A stretch of 64,000 nt of DNA. Source: Turbatrix aceti (lineage: Eukaryota; Nematoda; Chromadorea; Rhabditida; Panagrolaimidae). The stretch is taken from positions 3,534,001-3,598,000 of the forward strand of contig OZ017766.1 in NCBI GenBank assembly GCA_963969345.1, written 5' to 3'. A program made the translations under genes and the position numbers. The notes beneath the pieces were generated by a model. That model had not been told where the DNA came from. It saw only the letters and a program-made list of their open reading frames with translations, and searched no databases. Shown piece by piece: positions 1 to 12,195 of this stretch. Numbering within the stretch: the first letter of the stretch is position 1; every line of letters starts with the position of its first letter.

Positions 1-3000
1 CCGGGACCCCCATAATTGTCCCTTGATGGGACGATAACGAGCGATAGAAGAAGCCAGCACTTACTACACGTGTAGCATCTTTTTCGCCAGCATGACATCG
101 AATGATCCGCCGGGATCCCTTACAGGGCCCTTGCAACCACCGCACTCCGCCCTGCGTAACAAAAAGAATCACCTGGATGACAAAACAAACCTGATCAAAG
201 GTTGTGCAGCGCAAACACGCGTCATTAGGGGCGGTAATCTGTTTTTTTCCGCTCAAGTTCGCCTAGGCCCATAAAAGTGAGATGCAGTCAAACTGCATCA
301 ATCAGAACGAAAAGTAAAATTAAACGAACGCCTTATCTGCATTCTGTTTTCTCAGACGTCACCTGAATGCATTAATACTCAAATTTCTCCCAAGTGCACT
401 GCGAACAGGAGTTTTGCCTCTTCCCGGCGGCTCTCACGACGACGACGCACCGTATCACCCTCCATAAAACACCCGGAGTCTGCAGCGAAGCCCTCTCATG
501 ACCACATCACCTGCGAAGTCGCGGTGATAACACTGCAGCTACACTTATTTACTACTACCCGGCCAAAGTCCAGCGCTCGTGATCCAAGTGAACTAATCTA
601 TCCTCCACTCCTCCCCCTGCCTCGCCAGGTATTTATAGAGTCGGCTACGCGTGCGCGCGGCGATTCAACCCGTGTTGCAGGTCAGGGAGGGAGTCAAGAC
701 ACGGTAAAAGGGGCCCAATCAGGAGAATCCAACGATCAGCACACGTCATCTTTAAAGACACCATTAAACGGCCCACGTAGCATGCGAATTGCACCAATGC
801 CGCATAATGAAGCACTAATGGATGCATACGAGGATCACATGCGGGGCTAATGCACTGCAGCACAATCACATTCCCGCTCTGCTCACGACGCCGGTCCCAC
901 GAAAATAACGGTCGTTATGGTGGAAAACGAGAGTCTTGCGGAAGGTGATCGTACAGCAAAGCGTCATCGCCGCTTTAAATTATGTTTTCGGGGAAGAGAA
1001 AAAGGAAAGCGATACTATTTTGTACCATGCCGTGCAGGCCGCCGACGACGGTGACTAGCCAGGGAAAAGGCCCGTTCCGGCTCTTTCCGCGGCGGGGAAC
1101 AGTGCCGGCCCGAGTCCCTGTGGCCCCTATCAACGCAGGAGCAACTTCCAGAAATCAGCGCATACCTCTACCGTCTTCAACGCACCGACACACAGCTGCC
1201 TTATATACCCCGAGGTCGGAACAAATTAGGTGCGTCACACGCGCATGCATACGTACCAAATTAATTAAACACATCCAGTTCGTCGCTTGTTGCAAGTGCG
1301 GGTGGATATTTATGGGCTGCATCGATCACACAGATAGACAGATGCCCGTCCGGCAGGCAGGTGTGGCTGGGGCCATCGGCGGCCTCTGGGGAAACACAGG
1401 TACTCATTCATGTCAGAGGTACAACCAAATTACTCCAATAGTAACAGAAGAAAAACGCGTTTCCGCTCACCAGCACAACAGAAATGATCAAGATCATTTT
1501 GTCCCCCTAGTTCAAAGATGATCACTGTACAAGTTCAGGGCGAAAATTCATCAAGCACAGGTGCAATGTGCGCGCTAAGCAAACCTTTACCCACTTCCCC
1601 TCATCTGGGTGTACCAGTTTGTTGCAGGCAGGTTGCAACACTCTTTTTAAACTTTTTAATCGCATCGCAAAAGACAGCAAAGATCTGGGTGTTCTGTTTT
1701 TTGCGTGTTTTTCAAGCCAAACACGTGACTGCGACGTGAAAAAAAGTTAAAAAGGGGGACAAGCAGGGGCGATCGGGGGCGCGAGCGTCTCCAAAACTAA
1801 ACATGTAGGTACATAGCTTTTTTTGAAGAAGACAAACAAACGCGTAAGCAAACACCCCGCATTTACGATCCAGCAAGCTGATTGCAACTGACCTCGACGG
1901 CGCTAGGGGTCACTGTCACCGTCGTATCTAGAGCCTAGATACGATGGTTTAGAGGGGGGCAACGAAGGCTGAATACGGGGGCGGCACGCTGACTCCATTG
2001 CATTATTATTTACTAATAAAAGCGTCGAATTATGCAATGGCAAGTAAAATGGCTTCCATTTTATGCATTCAGGGAGAGGCAAATAATGAGCAACGGTAGA
2101 ACTTGGTATTCAGCAGACGAGGCGCATGGAGGACCCCCTTAGGGCCAATTAGGCGAGCTACTGTACCCTGGTGTAACCCAGCAGCCAGGTGATGCCGTCC
2201 AGGCAATCTTTAAACTCTCGCGCATTCAACAGCGGCCACGAGCCACCTGTGTGCACGTCAGGCGACAAAGCCAGCTCGCTGTACGATATTGTTTTCGCTC
2301 CTGGGTACACTGTCGCCTGCCGGATGCCGCTGGCACGCGACACCTTCGGGGGAAGTAGGAAAGACGCGTAATTGAATAAGTAATTTCGTTAGCACGCAGC
2401 ATGAGTCCGCTTAGCCGGGAAAAACAATCGCAGAGTTGTCCATGTCACCTGACCGAACGGACAATAATCAAAGGTCGCCGCCGCCGTCAGCGCCGAGCGT
2501 GACCTTCTAGGGATTCTGGGGAAAACAGTGTTATCAAGCGCTGCGGAGAGATTCGCACCTGCGAAATGCGGCAGGTGGATAGAGAGATAAATAATTTATC
2601 TATCGCTCGTCACACACACCCTCAAGTCTCAAACAGCATTAGCTCTGACTTTTACAGCGCTTAAAATGGGCCTAAACACGCGCCAGCCCGATTCTGATGT
2701 CATTAGCCGCCTTCTCTCTTCCCCCTAAGCGCTCTAAAGGGCGCCGAGGTGCAGCCAACCTCACCTCGGGCATTCCAGGAAATCGATGGCATCGCGAACG
2801 ACGCCATTAGCCTTAGCGCTTGTGCGAGAGCGCTGTGGGAAGAATAATTGACCCCGAACTCCCGGCAGCAGCAGCAGCTTTATATCCAGCAACAAGCGGG
2901 AAAACAAATGTCAAGGCGGTGTAGATGCACCTTGCCAACACTTTACACTCCCCACAGCCTCCCGCGGAGTTTGCGGAAGCTGCTGCGAGAGGGTGTATCT

Positions 3001-4594
3001 GACAGGGCAGGGCGCACATCACAATCACACACATTTTAAACACGTCCGGTAACGAATAAAAAACATAGGATGTGGGCCGAACACGAACACGTGTCCTGCG
3101 TGCCGACAGACCCATGCCACACGGGTGGGGCAGGGGGATGGAGGGGGCAGGTGGGCGCCCTTCCAGGTGTTCCTATCCTCGAACTGCAAAGGTCGCAAGC
3201 ACCCCCTCCCCGATTTACGCCTTTTATCGAGCTCAATAAAGTCTAAAACTAAATAAGTTTTAACCAAGTTGACAAAAAGTAGGATAGGCCGCAAGTAGGA
3301 CGAGTAAGTGGATGGATGACGTATGCAGGGGAGGGTCCTTCAGCAGTCAAGTGGGGGAGGCAACAGATGTACTACCTGTGACAAAAGGCAGCACCCCACC
3401 ACTCACCTGCGTGGGCATGGCGGGAGGGACCGCCGCCACAGCCGGGAATGCGTCGCGCGAGCCAAGCAGACTCAGTGGGTCAGAAGCGGTGCCACCCTCG
3501 GCATCGCGTGTGGGTCACTGGCTTATCTCGCTCCATAGCACCTAACATAAGCCCCGCAGACCAAAATAGAAGCTTATGCCGTTTGCCAACTAATCCGCCG
3601 CCTTTTAAAGCCCATGCGGCGCCTAGAATACAACTTGCAAGTTGTATTCGAGTCTTTGACGCAGCCAGGCAGCGGGCCGGCACCATCTGCGTACGCTGGG
3701 GCGTTCTACCTACGAGTCAAACCCCCAAATGCCAGTGGGGGAGTCGAGTCGAACATAAATATCCGTTTGTAGTTATTTAGCTCGCGTACGTCAAAGATAC
3801 GATACAAGTAGCACTCAGACACAGGTACTAATCCCAACTAATCCCCGTGAGGCATAGGAAGTCGATAAATATTCAAATTGCTCATATTTTTAACGCAAGC
3901 CAGGTGTTTGCACTGTGATTCACGGCAGAGATCAATTATTGTCAGGCAAACAGCTTCTGACAATCCAATCATAAAAAAACACGGCGATCGACCTGTCCGC
4001 CTCCTTCCTTCCGGTCTTCGTTTACAAATAAACCCTGCGTGAGAGCAAATCAGTCGATGATAGGGGGATAGAGCCATGCGGTTAAGCAAACACCCCTCTC
4101 AGAACACACACCGTAGATCAAAGCCACTTTTGGGGGTTCAACAGCCACGAACAATGACGGAGACAATGCGGACCCTGGCCCGCGTTGTCCGACAACAGGA
4201 TGACTCATCCGGCGCGCAGACAACACCGAATCCCGAGCCGACGAAACGAGTGGCCTGATCGAAAACATAACACAAACCCCCCTCGACAGGCCCAGCACGT
4301 CGCTCGCACGCCGCGCAGTCCGCTTAGATGTCGTAAACAGGCGGCCTACGATAATCCACTCGCACCTAAGAAACGTCACACAACGCTGCGCTTATCCCAA
4401 AAAACGCTCTAAGTCGGGACAAAAATTCTAGAAAGCGAGAAAGGCCGTGGAACCGCGCGAGGTGTGAATCAGATTAAATTGAAAAGTCAGTCTTGCAAAC
4501 AGAACACCCTAGTGTTGCTCTTTTTGGTCACCCGGGGATCGAATATCCTCCGAGGCAGGGAACAGGGCTCCATTCAAACAAGTGTGCTTTTCAG
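1..4594. other. No supportable gene
   Basis: I see no exon here with convincing protein character, splice borders and continuous frame. All open frames are short and of mixed composition. Upstream exons of the gene that begins near 4595 could lie here, because its first recognisable exon seems to start at an acceptor, but I cannot pick them out. Confidence 0.5.
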
Positions 4595-7210
4595 AGCCTA
4601 CCGAGATACGATGTCCCACATATCTTTGTACCTGATCTTTCAAGCGACGGTGACGGCCCGCATCCGTCGCGTCAGCGGCGACGAACCACCTTCCTGCCAC
4701 GGACGCAGGCCGTCGAAGGCGTCCAGATGACGCTGAGGCAGGCGAGCTCACCGCTTCCGTCTAACAGCCAGAAGATCTACGAACGAGACCACGAGTACAG
4801 CAGGTCGTGGAACGCAGAGTACTACGAGCCCATGGGCGACCACCTGGTCGTGCCGTCGATGGAGCAACCGACGACACAGGCCCCGGAAATGACCCTGGGC
4901 ACGCCGAGCCCCACCTCTACGGCCAAACCCGCGGCGTACTACAGCGAGGAGCGGCGTGCCGACGACATCCGACGCTACCTGCCCCAGAACGAGCTCCCCA
5001 GACAACAGACCCTCATGCTCGCCCCGCCTACTATGATCTACCCCCGACAGACCAAATCCTTCGACGCGGCTGCCGGGGTCGAGAGCGCTGCAGCGTCAGA
5101 CGCCTCCCGGATGACGGCGCGGTCCTTCAGCGAACAGGTCCGACGCCAACTCATCCGGCAGAAAACCACACAGATCCTCCGGCCGGAAAACGAGATTTCC
5201 AGGGAGTGCCTGGATCTGTGGCAGACGAGACAGGTGCTCGAGTGCGAGAACGGCTTCCCGGTGCAACAGGTCTCGACGGACCTCAGCGACGACCTCGCCT
5301 CCGCCGCGTCGACGAGTTTCGAGTCCAACACGGAGTCCATCATGGCGGCAGAGAGCAGCGACGCGAGGAAGCCGTCGACATCGTCCATCTACCTCGAGTT
5401 GCCCAAGAAAACATCGACCGCGGATCTGAGAAGACAGAAGTACAAAAGCCTGCTCACGACCCGGCAGTACCAGCGAACGTGCCCCGAGCATTCGTCGTTC
5501 GAGAGCGGAAACAGCACTTCGACGTCGGGCAACAACAAATTTCTCAACAGCTCCATTGACAGCGTCGAGGCGGGCGAACGCAGCAAAGCAGGGGCGCCTA
5601 CGTCATACGTCGTCAGGCACAACAAATCGTTCAGCGTGTCGGCCAGGAAGCAGCCCTCTCTCCAGCAGGCGATCGCCAACCGAACGTTCTCGGCAAAGTA
5701 CGTGCACCACAAGGCGCACACATCCAACCGGGACTACAGCGTCGACGTCAAGACAGACAGCATCTTCCGGGACTTCACAGGCAAGAAGAAAACGACAAGT
5801 TCTACCCTAGGTAGGAAAAGTTCTACATAGGTAGGAAAAGTTCGGGGACTTAGAAGAAATTTTGCTGCAAAAAAAGCGTTTTTTCCGTCGCGACGGAAAA
5901 ACTACCGAGGTACGAAAAGTTTTACCTCGGTAGTCCATGTTTTCGAGTTTTTACGGTCGCTTGGATGAATCTCAAAGCGAAAAAAGCGATCTGTTCGCTG
6001 AAAACTTGGCCGACGTTGCTTTTTTGTCTGTTATTTTTTTGTCGTGTTTTATTTTTGTTTTTTGGCTGTTTTTTTCCGCGTTACTTCTCATTTATTAGTT
6101 TCAGGATCGGGCTCCTTTCTCGGGCGACATTCCTAAAACTCGATCGAAGTGCTGCCGACATGGGTATGTTTTTACGATTTATGAGTTATCAAAATCACTA
6201 CTTTTTGGAAACCAACCAAATTTCAATGGTTTTTTACCTTTTTGTGCGATTGTGCTTTGATGAGTTTCTGCGAATTGTTAGGTAGGATTGCGATGGTGAT
6301 AGATGGGGTGCACATTCGCAAAAAAAGGTAAAAAATCGGTTGAAGGGCAGTTGGTATTAAATTTTGAGGGGAAATATTATTTTTTGGGCCTCATTTTGTG
6401 ATCAGTACTGCCTCACATCTTTCAGACGGCTTCCAGTGGACGGGACTCCAGTTTGAAAGAAACTTGGTAAGTTTTTAAGAAAAACTCGAAAAATGTGCTA
6501 ACTTATGAATTTGCAGGCATCGGCGGCGCCGTGAAGACGATGTCATCATCATCAACATGAGGAGAAACGGCAAAAAAACGACCTCGGCTCGACGACCAAG
6601 ATCTACGGTGCTCGGATGCTGCTTCCATCAAGACGAAACCATATAAAACCACAAAAACATCGACATATAATCGAGGACAGCCATCAGAAGAAATGAAAAC
6701 GCGCAACACATCGCCAACAACTCACTTGACTGTTTTTTGTAATTGTATTTTGTGTAAATTGTATTTTTTTGTGAAAAAAACGAATAAACAGGCAAAAAAA
6801 GAACAAAACTTGGACTACCTAGGTAGAAAACGGGCCAGCGAGCACGCATTCAAAACTACCGCGGTAGTCGAAGATCTACCCCCGGTTTACCACGGTTGAC
6901 CTAGGTAGAACTTTTCCTACCTCGGTAAAAACTTGTCGTTTTCTTCTTGCCTGTGTTCAGCCGCATCGATCCTAAATACGAAAAGCCGCCGCTCCCGCCC
7001 CCCTCTGAGCCCCGGGCGAGTCCCAACGGCTTCGCCAGCTACGCAGCCCCGGAGCCGCCCAAGAGACCGTTTCAACTCATGCACGCACTCGCGCAGCACC
7101 ACTCCGCCGATCAGTTTCACAGAAAGCCATCGCTCAGCGAATGGCGAAACCACATGTCACTCATGCACCAGAGAAGCGCAGAATTTGATTTTCAACAACC
7201 TCTCTACTGA
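4595..7210 (+). CDS. Uncharacterised Ser/Thr/Gln-rich protein, coding exon interrupted by a TIR element
   Basis: I do not recognise this protein. A long open exon runs from about 4595 (a TTTTCAG acceptor ends at 4594; the first in-frame ATG is 4727) to 5776. The frame resumes at 6959 and ends at a TGA at 7208-7210. From ATG 4727 the two parts give about 433 residues if everything between them is removed. The product is hydrophilic and disordered-looking, rich in Ser, Thr, Gln and Arg, with a Pro-rich patch just after the interruption and the C-terminal residues FQQPLY. No membrane segment or enzyme motif is visible. If the acceptor at 4594 is real, an N-terminal part lies upstream and has not been found. 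The interrupted block reads DSIFRDF then SRIDPKYE, a smooth join. How the present transcript is spliced is unclear: a GC-AG intron from 5781 to 6960 would shift frame. Sec62 follows on the same strand about 630 bp downstream. Confidence 0.6.
5776..6955. mobile_element. Non-autonomous TIR element inserted in an exon
   Basis: The left end (5776-5820) and the reverse complement of the right end (6911-6955) match over about 45 bases with roughly five mismatches, both starting CACAGGCAAGAAGAAAACGA. The flanks read GACTT before and TTCAGC after, so a duplicated TT (or TTC) is consistent with a target-site duplication. The inner ends carry several copies of a palindromic motif of the form CTACC(T/G)(A/C/G)GGTAG. 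No transposase frame is visible in the 1.18 kb, so it is probably non-autonomous. A 41-base segment (6426-6466) has good acceptor and donor signals and could act as an exon. Confidence 0.7.
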
Positions 7211-7319
7211 TTGTTATCATCATACCAGGAATTTAAAAAATAATTGTTTTTCACTAAAAATAACCCCACTTTGGCATTTACACATAATCGCTTAATTGTA
7301 AAATTGCATTGTCCGATAA

Positions 7320-7325
7320 AATAAA
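7320..7325 (+). terminator. Poly(A) signal of the gene ending at 7210
   Basis: AATAAA lies about 110 bases after the stop codon on the coding strand. Confidence 0.45.
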
Positions 7326-7842
7326 TGTACAGACGATAATTAGCCAGGTCCGCACACGTAAGCAAAGATCCAAAAGACAAAAAAGGCAAACAGTGAAAGG
7401 AAAGAAAAGGAACGCAAACAATCATGAAATTGAAACGCGAAACGAAGCATAAACGATCGGAAAACAGAAAAGCGGCGGAAAAATTCAAAGGCTGCGAGGA
7501 GCAGTGGGAAAAAAACGCAATCTGCCTGTTTCGGTACTCTCGACGCGAAAAACGGGTGCGCTGAAATTGACGACCATGTCATCCACAAAATTTCGTCGTC
7601 TCCAATAACGTGTGTTTGCAGTTCGTAGAGATTACGTTGCCAGCTCAGATTACGCTGCCATATTTGTACCTGGCGAAGGAACGACCTTCAGCGCTATCAA
7701 TACTTCTGTTTACCTGAGATCGTTCGAGATCGGAAGAAACTCTGTTTTTTTCTGCTTGGACGTCGAAGGCATTTGCATTTGCAAATAACTCATTGATTGA
7801 GTCTCGTGTTTATGAATTTCACTTATTAATTGGCAAACAAAA

Positions 7843-9359
7843 ATGTCACGACGCCGAACACGAAGCGTGAGTTGTTGTTGTCTTTGTTTTGTGCTGTGGG
7901 GTTAATTGACCACGTGGCTCCTTGCAGAACCATGAAAGCGAGACTCTCACCAAAGAAGAAGAGAAGTACGCCCGCTTCCTCCGCTTCAACTGTCCCACCA
8001 AGAGTGGGCAGTGCGATAACAACGACTTCAGCTACTTTGTCGGCCAGAAGGCGGTCGACACGCTGCTGGAGTCGTCCAAATTCGGGCCTACCGCGAAAGA
8101 GCCGGTTTTCAAGAACAAAGGCGACGTCGAGGTCTTTATCCGGACGCTCATGAACAAGGGCGCCATCTTTAGGGCCAAGAAGTTCGTGCTGAAGAAGAAG
8201 GACCCGGAGGAGAAGAAAAAGCACAAGAAACTGCCCCCGGCCTCTTCGACGCCGACTTCTTCGCCCAAAACGAAGCGGGAGCGAGAGTTGCTCAAGCAGG
8301 AGGAAGAGCGCCGCGAGGAGAGCGACTCCGGCACCGACGCCAAGGAATCCAAGGAAAAGGACGAGAAGGAGGTTGGTTACTGCGATTTTGCGGGTTGCGG
8401 GGTTTTTTTTTGGTTGGGAAATACAAAAAACAACAACTGACTAAGATTACGTCATCGATCAGCTGTTTTCTTTAAAACACGTGAACCGAATGATTTATGG
8501 TTTTTTGGACATATAAACGTTTCAAAATGACCGAAATTGATGTTTTCAGGACGAAAAGAAGGAGAAGAAGAAGAAGGTGGTTCTCGTCTACCAGCAGAAT
8601 CAGATGTTTACGGTAGACACGAACGATGTCTACGTGTGGGTATTCGACCCGACCCCCCTCCACAAGCAGATCATCGGCGGCCTCATGATCGTCGGCGTCG
8701 TCGCGGGCTGTCTCTTCCCGCTGTGGCCCGCGTGGCTGAGGCTGTGTGCCTACTACCTGTCGCTGGCAGGTGTCGGCTTCATGCTCTCCATCCTCGTCGT
8801 TGCCCTACGTGAGTTTTTCTTGCCGAGAGTTCGTGAACATTTTTTTGTTTTGTTTTCAGTCCGAACGATTCTCTTCGCCATCATCTACGTCGTCACGCTC
8901 GGCAAGCACAATCTCTGGGTTCTGCCGAATCTCGTCTCCGATTGCGGCTTCGTGGAGTCCTTCATTCCGTTCTACACGTACGAGTACATCGAGGAAGGCT
9001 GGAGCACTGGCAAAAAGAAGAAGAAGGGCTCCAAAGGGGCTAACAAGGCCTCAAAGGAGTCCAAACAGCACCAGGACACCGAGGACGACACGGCGCGGGC
9101 GTCTACGAAGGAGTCGAGCATCGATGAGGACGATCAACCAGCTGCTAATGGCCAGAGTGAAGACGAAGACCAGAAAGACGAGCACAGCGAGAACAGCGTA
9201 TCGGAAGACGAAGAAGAGGAAGAGGCCACAGAAGAAGCATCCCCGGCCTTCGAAGCCGAACCCGCGGAAGAGTTCGTGCCTGAGCCAAGGAAGCGACGCG
9301 CGAACCGAGGCCGCCGCGATGATGACTACGTCGTCGTCGATGGACCCAAAGATAAGTAA
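7843..9359 (+). CDS. sec-62: Translocation protein Sec62
   Basis: Four exons: 7843-7866, 7928-8371, 8550-8808 and 8860-9359, phases 0, 0 and 1, giving 408 residues. The N-terminal domain carries the family block YARFLRFNCPTKS followed by YFVGQKAVDTLLESSKF. A lysine/glutamate-rich linker leads to VYVWVFDP, then two membrane segments with the diagnostic LFPLWPAWLR between them, and the block FLPNLVSDCGFVESFIPFYTYEY (written here in part: WVLPNLVSDCGFVESF). The tail is acidic. Sec62 works with Sec61/Sec63 in post-translational import into the ER, and in animals also in ER-phagy. The order of domains matches human Sec62 closely. The first exon encodes only MSRRRTRS; the start is chosen because it splices in phase through a GTGAGT donor. 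The donor of exon 2 is GTTGGT. Confidence 0.95.
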
Positions 9360-9452
9360 ATGCTTTTACAGAGTTTTTATCGTTTTTTTGCGCGCAATGA
9401 AGTGTATTCGCCGTCCTGCATGCGTTATAACTTATGGATGTCGTGGAAAATG

Positions 9453-9458
9453 AATAAA
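9453..9458 (+). terminator. Poly(A) signal of Sec62
   Basis: AATAAA lies about 94 bases after the Sec62 stop codon. Confidence 0.55.
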
Positions 9459-9856
9459 AGTATGCATTCATCGAGTTGAAAAAGTTTAGTTGAAAAGAAA
9501 CAAAGAAATATGAAATTTACGGATTTCGAATGGAAAAATGGACCAAAAATATTTCCCTTCGAGAACCGCGTTATCATTCACCGTAATTCGAGTAACACAA
9601 AATTTCCCCTCGAGAGACGATTCATCGTAATTCAGTTCTCATTTTACTACCGTTTGCCGATTTACGCCCTTTCGCCACTATTTCCTTTGCGCGTTCCGAC
9701 GATTGCATTATTTATGTCCAATTTTTATGAGCATTACACCCCTGTGCCAAGGTACGTGATACTATGATTTTTTATGAACGACAATAGTGAAGAGTAACCG
9801 TGATGAGTGCCACAGCGCCGCATTCGATGGCACGCCACCAGTTACACTGCTTGTAC

Positions 9857-11024
9857 TCAGCCGCCCCCCTGATTGTTCGATGCCGGTGAGTACCTCAGGA
9901 CGCCAGTGGGTGGAGGGAGCTGCTGGTAGGCAGCGCCTGAAGGTGGGGTGTAGGGTATTCGCACAAAATTGTTGCCCGCTCCTGACGCTGCGGCAGCGGC
10001 GTAGCTGGGTGGAGGAGGCATGTTGGGATGCCCGAGCCAGTGATCCACGTTGGCAGCAACGTACGGGTTTACCCGGACTGCGGAGAGCGGTACGGGCTGC
10101 TGCTGCTGGGCTCCAATGTGCACGGGGCCGGGAGTTGTCGTCGGCGGCGGCGGAGGCATGTAGTAGGGCGGCATGAAGGGAGGAGGGGCACCGACGAAGG
10201 GGCCTGGAAGCGGTGCCGGGAAGGGCATGGGGCCCGGCATCGGCGGATAGCCCCACGGTCTGGCCATGGGCGCGGAGGCGGCCGGGGTGGGTGCCGGTGG
10301 GGCCTGCATGACGGGAGGATTCGGGGTGAACGTCGGAGCGGGCGCGGACGTCTGCTGTTGGTTGCGCCGCTCGACTCGCTTCATCGGTACGTCGCTCAGG
10401 TGGTCGCGCACGGCCCCAGACGGGTTTTCAATCTCTGGCTTCGTGATTTCGAGTATCCTTGATCCGGTTTCGACCGGAGCTGCCGGCTTCGCTTCGCTGG
10501 ATTCGGCGTTAACACCGAAAAGCTGTTCTCGTGCTCGTTGATAGAGCGCCTCTTTTTCCTAAAAAAAGGGTTATAAAGCTCCGAATTTTGGGACAACGCG
10601 GACAAATGCGCAAAAATAGGCGAGTTTTCAGAAAAACCAACCTCCAATGCCTTCGCAGCGGCGTTTTCGCCATCTCCAGTGCCATTGCCGCCGTTGGAGC
10701 CAAGTCTCGAGTTGCTTTGTGGTCGGCGCAGCAGTCGAATGTGCCCACTGCCGACAGCAGAGCGTCTGAAACGAAACAGAGGTAAAAAAAGCTAACAAAA
10801 ATATACAAAAAAACTCACGTCGCAGTTGGAGCCTTCTTGCTGGATTCGACGACACGAAGAGAGTCCTGCTCTACGGCTCGCTGGGTGTCCAGCTGGTCGA
10901 GGCGCTTCTGCCGCTCGGCAAAAGCCTCGTTGTCGACAGCGTGCTCCCAGTCATCGGCAATGAGATCACCGGCTTGGGCAGCATCGGTTGTGGAAGACGA
11001 GCTACATGATACGCTTTCGCTCAT
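9857..11024 (-). CDS. SUZ-domain protein, SZRD1-like, with proline-rich tail
   Basis: Three exons on the minus strand: 11024-10819, 10765-10642 and 10558-9857 (phases 2, 0), about 343 residues. The N-terminus has IADDWEHAVDNEAF, which matches the WEEAADSGE block of human SZRD1. The middle has HIRLLRRPQSNSR (SZRD1: QIRILKRPTSN), and exon 3 opens with EKEALYQRAREQLFG, the SUZ core. The RNA-associated SUZ motif and this order make the assignment fairly secure. After about residue 170 the protein continues as a Pro/Ala/Gly/Met-rich low-complexity tail (PMPGPMPFPAPLPGPF and similar) that the human protein lacks; human SZRD1 is about 150 residues. The stop at 9857-9859 follows NNQGGG. An alternative donor (GTACTCACC) lies just before the end, so a further exon is possible but not needed. 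Confidence 0.8.
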
Positions 11025-12195
11025 CACCACGACGCCGACGAGCCAGCACACAAATGCAGATCTGAAGAGAAATGCTTACTCATAAAACAACTGTGAGTAC
11101 GCGTTTGTGCAAGATTTTTTTGCGCGCATTGCGAGGCACGCAAAAATGGTAGACGTAATACGCAAAATTCCACGGCCCGCGCCAAAAATTACAGGCCAAC
11201 ACGGCGCAGCGCGGGTAATCTCAATCAATAAAACCGCATCTAGATTTGTCTAATCCCCAAATCGCACTGGAAATCGATTTGAGCTCCTGAAAACTCCACT
11301 GAACGCTCAATGTTCGAAACAAATCCTAAAAAATACACCGCAATTCGAGAAACAGTAAACTGCGTGTACGAGAACACCGATGGCAAACGACGGCAGCGGC
11401 AAAGACGACTTTGTTTTTCGGTCGACTCAACAAAAGGCGACGAACAATATAACGCGCGGTTAGGTTGCAAACTGCGTCAGCGTCGCATGTTGCGCCACCC
11501 GGTAGGTCCATCGCTCTGTTTGATTTTTTATCGTTTCTTCCTTACTTTTTTACGGTTTTTTCCACTGATTATCTTTACCTTTTTCGTCTTTTCACAGACA
11601 TAATATTCTTGTACGTTCATTTTCGTACAATTGTACCGTACTTTGCGATGTGCATCTTTTTTCAAGTTGTACCGACCGTTCGTCTTTGAACTCTTACTTT
11701 TTTGTTTGTCTTTGTCATTTTTTGCATCACACGTGCCCTCAAATAATTTTATAGTACATCTCCAAGCAGTTCATCTTTTTCACGGACACATAATACAATG
11801 AACATTATTATCGTGGTTCTTTTTTTCGTTACAAATGATGTGTACATGCTTCTTTTTTTCTTCTAATAGTATACGGTGCATTTTCACCGGAAAACAGATG
11901 GCGGCTCACAATTGACGTTATCCAAGGCTTTGAACGTAAAAAACTAAACTAGGATGACAAAATAACTGAATCTCGCGTGCATGTGTGTGTGTGAAGGGGC
12001 ACGACAACAAATAACAGTGGTGAGTACAGGAAGGTTGTTTCGGCCTGGGGGTAGTTGTTAGGTGATACAGAAGAGGGGGGAGGGGCAGGAAAGAATCTCA
12101 TTATGCAGTTTTACATCCGATCATCTGACAGACATGGTACAGAACGCTGGATTCTGTCCAGGAATGGATGGATGACTCATTACTTTTTTTGGTAG
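11025..12195. other. Intergenic, T/A-rich, no gene seen
   Basis: This stretch lies between the divergently placed SUZ-protein start and the end of the MYPT gene. It is rich in T runs and has no exon I can support. Confidence 0.6.

Noticed and set aside
982..1521. 179-codon ORF in the first 2 kb
   Set aside because: No domain, atypical composition and no acceptor or donor pattern; not supportable as a gene.
4807..5559. Long second-frame ORF (about 250 codons) inside the first gene
   Set aside because: It overlaps the better frame, is Arg/Pro/Gly-rich as expected from GC-rich antiphase reading, and has no splice support.
5781..6960. Treating the element in the first gene as a simple GC-AG intron
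   Set aside because: The donor AG/GCAAG looks good, but the exon would end in phase 1 whereas the downstream frame needs phase 2.
8746..9453. 235-codon ORF overlapping Sec62 exons
   Set aside because: Shadow frame of Sec62; it crosses the Sec62 intron and is Ser/Arg-rich noise.
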